Below, one piece after another: positions 57,691-64,000 of a stretch of 64,000 bases of DNA (its first letter is position 1; each line of letters begins with the position of its first letter). Location: assembly GCA_013180625.2 (NCBI GenBank), contig SNVD02014110.1:496001-560000 (forward strand), in the 5' to 3' direction. Under the pieces are notes generated by a model. It searched no databases and was not told where the DNA came from. It was given only the letters and a program-made list of their open reading frames with translations. The translations under genes and the position numbers were made by a program. Origin of the DNA: Boswellia sacra. Taxonomy: Eukaryota; Streptophyta; Magnoliopsida; Sapindales; Burseraceae.

Positions 57691-58460
57691 GTATTCGCTT
57701 ATGTCTTCTTTAATTGCTTGATAACTTGGTCTTATTTTTCCTTAGTTTCTTCCTTAGCAACTTCTTTGCCTTTCTCGGCAGTCTTCTTGATTGTTCGCTC
57801 TTTCTCATTCTCATTGTAAAACCTCCCACTCCTTGTCACTCCTTGGACGTTCTCACTCTCACTCTTAGATGTTTATCCCTCGACCCTCATTTCTTCTTCT
57901 TTATCACTACTAAATTTAGCTTAAAAGTTCAGAAGGGTCATGACTTTAGGAATGTCGTCCCATATTCCCTTGACTCTCACTTCTTTGCACCTTCTAAGTA
58001 AACTCTCTCTCCTCACAAGTCTCTCAACTTGCTTCCCTCTCCTAGCTTCGCTACCCTTCTTCACTTTAAGTTTTCTAGGTGGTAGGCCTTTTTTAGCCTC
58101 TTTTTTTAGCCTTTTTTCTAGCCATCCACTTTTTAGCAAAGGCTTTCATTGGTGTCAACATCTTCTTGGTAGATGCTTTTTCGTTCTCCACCTCAACTTT
58201 CTCTACTTTTTGTTGTTCTTCTTCCTCGTGGTCACTGAGGCATACAAATTCACATTCTAAGCTTCACTTGACTCTTTTTAGTGCAACGTTGGTCCATCAA
58301 CTCTTATTGGTGTAAATCTTGGCTGCTAAAGAAATGGGCTCGTCTTTTGTCCTCTCAATGATATCCTTGGGCTCTTCTTCTTTGGGCTTTTCAATCTTAG
58401 GCTTCTTTTTCATAGCTACCTTTCTAGTAGACCCTTATTGTTGTTTAAGCTTGGATTTCT
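57690..58460 (-). other. Degenerate linker between gag and protease of the Tat-type element
   Basis: Lysine- and glutamate-rich on the minus strand (KRLKKEAKKGLPPRKLKVKK at about 58050-58120). Low-complexity, charged, interrupted. No domain. Confidence 0.5.
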
Positions 58461-59640
58461 CCCTTCTTTAGGCTCTCTTAACCCTGCTCGACCTACTTTC
58501 TTTAAAAGAGTTCATGAAATGCTTCTTAGTCAAGCCCGACCCAATCATGTTGGTTGTTGGAGGAGTTACCCAGTTGTAATTGGGTAGTGGGTTACTTCTC
58601 GTATTGGGTTCATACGTCTCTGGATTAAGAATCTGGCCCTTACCGATCAAATCTTGGATCTCATGATGAAGACGAGTGTAATCATTAGTCTTATGCCCAG
58701 TCACTTGGTGGAATTCACACTTCTCGTGATGCCTCCAATTCCTTGGCAATGGATTTGGAAGCTCTCTTGGTGGCAATGGCTACAAAATCCCTTCGGCTCT
58801 CAATCTTGCGTAGATCTTAGATAATGTTCTCCCTAAATAACTAAACTTCCTTTGCTGGACAACTGTTTTCACTTTTATGTGCTTTCTCCTAGACCCACTA
58901 GCTTGGATACTGCCCCTGATTTCTTCTAGGATAGTTATTGTTGCTTCTTTTCTGCCTAACCTCCTAATCTTCCATTTGAATGCCTGAATCATATAGGTCT
59001 TCAAAAGTTATGATCAGGAAGCCCGTCAATCTATCACTGATGAAGGTACAGGCTCCATTAATTACCATGTAGACCTGGTCGTTCTCCATAGGCCTCGTGG
59101 TTATCTTGGCGGCCTTAGCCCTCCAACGAACTAGATACTCTAAAAAGGTCTCAGTGGGCTTTTGACGTATCATCTCCAAGTCCCTTAAGGTTACCCCCAG
59201 TTAGGTGTTGTAGCAGTACTGCTCTACAAATTGTTTAGAAAGCTCCTCCTAATCTTCTAGAACTCTATTGGGGATGTCATGGTACCATACTACCACATCA
59301 TCTTCTAGATAGCATAAGTACTTTAAGATGTATTCCTTTGGTAAAGGAGTGGTGGCCATGACAGCTGCATACTATCTCAAGTGTGTCTTAGGGTTGCCCT
59401 CTCTATTGAACTTAGGCAAGTCTGATAGGTGGAACTTTAGTGGTAAGTTATTATCTCCAACAAGTAGGATATCGTCTAGGTATTCGACCCCTTTGAACCC
59501 CTTCTTCTTCAAAAGAGATTGGACTTTCTCCATATCCTTGGCTAACTACTTGACCGATTCGGCTTTTCTTTATTGATTGGGCAATTTCCCTTTGTCTCTG
59601 TGCCTTGGCTAGTCTCACCATCACTATCACCATTACCCTC
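58460..59640 (-). pseudogene. gag: Gag of the Tat-type element
   Basis: The gag core reads EMIRQKPTETFLEYLVRWRA, KAAKITTRPMENDQVYMVI and FEDLYDSGIQMED (58964-59179), with upstream EEDDVVVWYHDIP-like sequence near 59290. A zinc-finger-like CEFHQVTGHKTNDYTRLHHE (about 58680-58740) lies towards the C terminus. Broken by several frameshifts. Confidence 0.85.
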
Positions 59641-60464
59641 AGGTGGCAGTTGGCTCATACAGTTGGGCTTGTTTTAGAGTGCTTCAATGAGTTAGGTCAT
59701 ATGTTGTTAGAGTGCGGTCATATCAGCTCTCAATTCGGCCATTTCAGCATTGTTGTTGTTGGCTGCAACCATTTTGTCAACTGGTTTTTCTTGCCTTGTC
59801 AAACAACCACCTCGTCTAACCCAAGCTATGATGGTTACAAAACAAAGGTGTTAATGCCATGCATACATGCTTGTATGCATGATATGATGCATGATCATAG
59901 AAGGGCATAGACATTTTTTCAACCTTCCAACCTTATTTCTCCCACACACGTAGAGTTGAGTCTCTGTTCCTAGGATTTTTGGCCTCATTTCCAAGTCATT
60001 ATCATGGGATGTGGGAATGTCAGATTCTCTCACCTATTTCTAACAAACAAGTTGATGTTGGATTATCCATGGTTATCATAACATGACTTTCTAAACATCA
60101 TGATAACCTTAACTAATGGCACATAGCCCCATTTTGTTCTTATGGGTGATTCGACATGTGGCATTTGTTCACGATTTCATGAGGTTTGAGTTCATGTTTT
60201 TCTAGTCATGGAGAATTTACATCCATAGACATGCATTTCAACATAGGTTTTAGATATTCATCTTATTGAAAAATTCTAGAGTTGTCTACATAGGCTTGAG
60301 TCTCAAGGGTCCAATGGTTTGGGTTTTTTTGAGCGATAGATGCCCCATTGGGTCTATCTATTTTTATACCAACTCAATGGTATGTGCTCAAAGGTGGTGA
60401 TACCAACATGAGTCGTCTAGGGGTCGAATGGAGCCAAAAACTTCTCATGCCAATACCATACGAC
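59641..60464 (-). other. Untranslated leader of the Tat-type element
   Basis: No open frame. Contains a palindrome, catgcatac/gtatgcatg (59857-59882), around a short loop. Homology to the LTR begins at its right edge. Confidence 0.4.
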
Positions 60465-62099
60465 ACTCACTTCAGGATCTAAACTACCCCTCATCCCTTC
60501 AGAGATGGGTTCGAGAAGTTAAGTATAAGTCATTCGAACCATCTGGATCAAAATCTGACCTCCATTAGGTTATACCAAATAAGAATATCTCATATTGACA
60601 TACAGTCCACTTAAAGTTGTTCATTTTATGTAAACATTTCAAGTTTTAATCTTTATTAACCATGTGAGATGATTATTCAATCAATAATAATTGTATATTT
60701 ATATAAAGAAAGAGGGAGGAGAATGGATTACATTTTTTGTCAGACATGGGGGAAAGGGAAGAGGATTACATCGCTTTTTCTTCAACAATAAAATAAAATA
60801 ATTCTCCTTTAAACACTACAAATAAAATATTTCATACATTCATATGAATCATACATTCAATAATCAAGTCGAAACCTAATAGATGATGAATTCCTCACCA
60901 CTTTATTTGAGTCTATTCAACGTCTATTAAGCTTCTTTCATGACATGTTCAATAATACAACGCCATAATCTAATATCATGGCACTTCGACCTAGATTCAA
61001 TAATTCTATCATGGCAATTGCTATTCTAGCATAATTCATATTAATTTATGGCATTTCTAACCTAAACATGGTTATCATGGCATATTCTAACCTAATCTAG
61101 GCAATCGAACAAGGCTATTCTAGCCTAATCCAAGCTTGCAAAGGGGCAATATGGAAATTTTACCTATTCTATGCTATTTCTTGTTATGCTTCAAAGCAAT
61201 TATAAGTTCTCCTAGCATGATTCTAAGCATGTGCTCCTAAACGTGATTCTAAGCATTCGCAAAGGAAATTAAGTTCTTAAACATTATTCTAATAAAGAAG
61301 GGATAGCAGACTTAGCTTGACACGCTTATTCATCTTGCAAAACAAACAAAAAGGTTAAATAATTCATAAAACCTAAACATGCTCCTAAGCATCAAAAAAA
61401 ATCCTAATCATGCTTAATTCTAAGTAAGAAAAATAAAAGAGAAATAGGAGGGAGAAAAGAATCTGCTTGAGGACATACCGTTTCTAGGTTTGGAATAATA
61501 TAAAACACCTAAAAAGCTTTAAACTAGAAAAGACTTCTCGAATTCTCGAGCGTGTCTTCAAGAGAGAGAAGGATGATTATATTCAATAATCAGTGTGTAT
61601 TAAAAAGTGAGCCAATGAGGGTTTATATAGTTGAGAGTTGGAATCGAAAATTGAAGCAAAATCTAAAAAAGGAATGTTTGAAATGAAAATTTTCAAATTT
61701 AAGGGACGCCCGGCTTTTGGTCAATAGCCAGACGGCTGTTTGATAGCCGGCGGCTATTCCTCCTTTGGTCTTTCCTATTTTCACATTTTGTAGTTTAGTC
61801 CTTTCTAACATTCGTCTGTTCGATCGCACATAACTATTCAAGTTCAACTTCGATTTGTGATCAATAAATTTCTACAAAAACTAAACATTCGTAGCTTCAC
61901 AACGATATATGATTCATCAACAGATTTTTCTTCTGGATTAATTTTTGTGGTTTTTTGAAGTTACATGTCAATTTTCAAAACCCTTTACCAATTCCTTCTC
62001 ACCCCTTTCCTTTTTAGCTTCCAAGGACACTTCGGTCATTTTTATTGCTCGACATTTATCTTCATTTCATCATCGAGCCTCAAAAATCCAATGTCTACA
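60465..62099 (-). repeat. 5' LTR of the Tat-type element, lacking its end and primer site
   Basis: Aligns with the 3' LTR from cttcaggatctaaactacc to the terminal gtctaca. Homology stops abruptly near 60465, so about 165 bp of LTR and presumably the primer-binding site are deleted. Such an element could not replicate even if its genes were intact. Confidence 0.75.
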
Positions 62100-62785
62100 C
62101 CGTTGTAACTTTATAGTTTATTAAGTTAAATTTAAATATTTCTGATCAATTAACCAAAAGGATTTCGAGGAAAGCTATTGAAGATTTATCGAGGGGCACA
62201 TATAAGTCTAAGCTTATAACGGAATCACCTAGGGAGGTAACCCAACCTCTGTGATTAGAGATCCTATGAAGGAGGTTCAAAGGGTAGTAATAATCCATAT
62301 TGTATGACTCGTTATACATTACTATTATGGAGACATCTTAGAGAAGATATACTCTAGTTTATCCCTATGGCAGAAGTGCTTTATATGTGATGTTAAAGAA
62401 ATGTATATTTACCTTGAATAAGTCTAAGACAAGTAAACTCTTGCAAGGTATATCATATATACCTTTGGAGGACTTACCCAAGTGATGGTCGTAGTGAGGC
62501 CATAACTGTGAAGATTGAGTTGTTTTTTAAAAACTCTTACGAGAATCAAGATCGAGGGTATGGCCTTTAATAGCATTAACCCGCAAAAACCAACTCTTTA
62601 TTACTATTATGCATGTGATAGTTTAAAGTTTGGTCAAGAAACTTCAAGACATAGTTCACTCAAAAATCTCAAATGGATGCTATCAACGCTAAGTGTAGGT
62701 TCAAGCTCAAAAAGCACGAACACCGATTGTATAATATAAGGTTACAAAATATATTTTTTAAAATTTCAAACCTTTTGTGGGGGGC

Positions 62786-63332
62786 TATTGGAGTAAAAGG
62801 TTTTAAATTTCATGAGTTACAAAATCATAATTATCCATGAGTTGCAAAATTTATTTCATTTGTAAGTTACATATTTATTAAAAACATTATGGCATAGGAG
62901 TTACACTAGTAAATGCATTGCAAAACCTAGGACACTAGTATATAAAGAGGTCTCTAGGTTCAATCACACACACTAGTTAACAAGCCATCACTCCATTGTT
63001 TTCAATTTAAAAGTTTTACAATCTTGCAACTTCAAATCTATATATTGGTTCATATTCTCCTAGTGATCTTGCTCATTGAGGAGAGCAGCTAAGAGCTTTT
63101 GGGTTACATCTTGGAGCTTTTGAGGACCGTTTTTCACCCGTACGAAGAGGCGAACTCTTTGGCTTTAGGATAACGCTTTACGCGTGGCTCTCATAGCACA
63201 GGCCAAGTTATTCTAACTTATTTTTATAGTTTTTTTATTTGTTATTTACTTTGTTATTTATTTCTTTAATATCTATAAACAACTATTATTTGAGTGTGTG
63301 TTATTTGGTGATTTAATATTATATTTCTAACA
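62786..63332 (+). repeat. 3' LTR of the copia element
   Basis: Begins tattggagtaaaagg (the expected TG is mutated to TA) after a G-rich tract and ends tatatttctaaca. A TATA box, TATATAAA, is at 62939-62946. It is the reverse complement of 40818-41410 in overall sequence. Confidence 0.75.
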
Positions 63333-63681
63333 TTATCTTCACCGATTTTTTCAGTGATGTAAATTCTAGAAATATTTTTGCACTAATCTTACAATCAAAC
63401 TACTAAGCTAAAATAAGTTAAACTTTGCAGCACATTAACAATTAAACGATTGCTAAGTAGCCACATCACTTGGCCAATGAGAAGTTAAGATTGAAGTTAG
63501 TTGGAAGCTAATGATTCAAGAATTTCCTAGATAAAACTCAGCCATGCAATTTATGCAACGATGAATCTCAGCCAAAACAATTAGCCGATAAAAGACACTC
63601 ATGCGAGCAATTAAGATGAGGCTAAGACATCCAAGTACAAGCTAAGGAGCCAAGTAAATGTCAAGCACTCAGTTCCCTTTC
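63333..63681. other. Flank between the copia LTR and the HGPRT fragment
   Basis: AT-rich, rich in agccaatg/aagcta words. No gene recognised. Confidence 0.4.
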
Positions 63682-63870
63682 TCATGTTGTTTCCCTTTCT
63701 CTCAAACTCGATATTAAGGGCAAGCCCATAATCTTGGTATTGAGGAAGATTTTGGATATGTTTATAGTAACTGAATATTAATCAAAGCTTTAGTACAGTA
63801 TTAGGATTCATCTTTTATTATATATTGATTGCTGAACCATGTTATTATCCTTGACATCATTTTTACATGG
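63682..63870 (+). pseudogene. Fragment of the HGPRT gene (exon 1 end joined to intron 2)
   Basis: 63688-63740 (tttccctttctctcaaactc, gatattaagggcaagcccat, aatcttggtatt) matches the last ~50 bp of HGPRT exon 1 and its splice donor at 10545-10600. 63793-63870 (acagtattaggattcatctt, ttattatatattgattgctg) matches intron 2 at about 12318-12400. Intron 1 and exon 2 are absent between them; about 50 bp of unrelated sequence replaces them. Substitutions are scattered through both parts. Presence of intron sequence shows it arose by DNA duplication and deletion, not through mRNA. Confidence 0.85.
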
Positions 63871-64000
63871 CAGCCGAAGGATTGTAACTTTTAGGGGGTT
63901 GAGTTGATGGAGTTATGTAAAAAATTTATTAATAAATTCATACAAAAATTATATCATAAAATTATATAATATAAAAATTAAATTAAATATTAATAACATA
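63871..64000. other. AT-rich end of window
   Basis: Long A/T runs; nothing recognised. Confidence 0.4.

Larger units (their letters stand above)
45290..62099 (-). mobile_element. 16.8-kb Tat-type Ty3/gypsy element nested in the copia element
   Basis: Flanked by ccatt (45285-45289) and ccgtt (62100-62104), a 4-of-5 target duplication. LTRs lie at both ends (45290-47124 and about 60465-62099). On the minus strand the order is gag, protease, G-patch-like segment, RT, RNase H, integrase, then a ~6-kb region with repeats and an antisense plant mobile domain gene, then the 3' LTR. Length, gene order and an antisense extra gene between pol and 3' LTR fit Tat-lineage elements. All genes are decayed. 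Confidence 0.88.
41411..62785 (+). mobile_element. Ty1/copia internal region, interrupted by a gypsy element
   Basis: Plus-strand copia genes in the order gag (41480-42500), integrase (42880-43450), RT (43990-44700) and RNase H (44860-45284). A nested gypsy element follows (45290-62099, plus its TSD). The coding stretch resumes at 62105 with SDQLTKRISRKAIEDLSRG, the conserved end of a copia polyprotein. A G-rich tract (ttttgtggggggcta, about 62772-62786) precedes the 3' LTR. Many stops and frameshifts. No primer site or plus-oriented 5' LTR is found at the left edge. Confidence 0.85.

Overview
The window is nuclear DNA of a plant, almost certainly a dicot. It is AT-rich, its one intact gene has introns with GT..AG borders, and most of the sequence is nested transposable elements of plant-specific types (Tat- and Athila-type Ty3/gypsy, Ty1/copia, L1-type LINE, CACTA/En-Spm). 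I cannot name the species.

Layout. 1-234 is flank. 235-7039 is an LTR element that encodes only gag and protease (TR-GAG type); its interior carries an array of hairpin-forming repeats and an odd GC-rich block. 7040-10290 is intergenic and holds a probable copia solo LTR. 10292-12601 is the only gene that looks intact: a three-exon hypoxanthine-guanine phosphoribosyltransferase (188 aa). 13073-13933 is a probable solo LTR. 14426-17463 is a 5'-truncated LINE on the minus strand. 17465-22366 is LTR-like sequence with a copia solo LTR inside it.

22367 to about 40450 is one old copia-type LTR split by two later insertions. The first is a complete non-autonomous CACTA element (22769-27913, TSD CTA) carrying minus-strand fragments of an erlin gene and of an At1g16860-like gene. 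The second is a complete but decayed Athila-type element on the minus strand (28544-39827, TSD ccagg/ccaag). It carries a nearly full-length, intronless LONELY GUY (LOG) pseudogene ending in a poly(A) tract.

40818-41410 is a copia LTR in inverted orientation, followed by a degenerate plus-strand copia body. That body is interrupted inside its RNase H region by a 16.8-kb Tat-type gypsy element on the minus strand (45290-62099, TSD ccatt/ccgtt). This element carries an antisense, intron-containing plant mobile domain (PMD) pseudogene between integrase and 3' LTR. The copia body resumes at 62105 and ends in a plus-oriented LTR (62786-63332). Near the right edge (63682-63870) lies a broken fragment of the same HGPRT gene, about 51 kb from the parent.

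Function. The HGPRT gene supplies purine salvage. Everything else is transposon history: four separate host-gene relics (erlin, At1g16860-like, LOG, PMD) sit inside mobile elements, and a fifth relic (HGPRT) lies at the edge. No prokaryotic feature, CRISPR array or rRNA gene was seen. tRNA genes could not be searched rigorously by eye.
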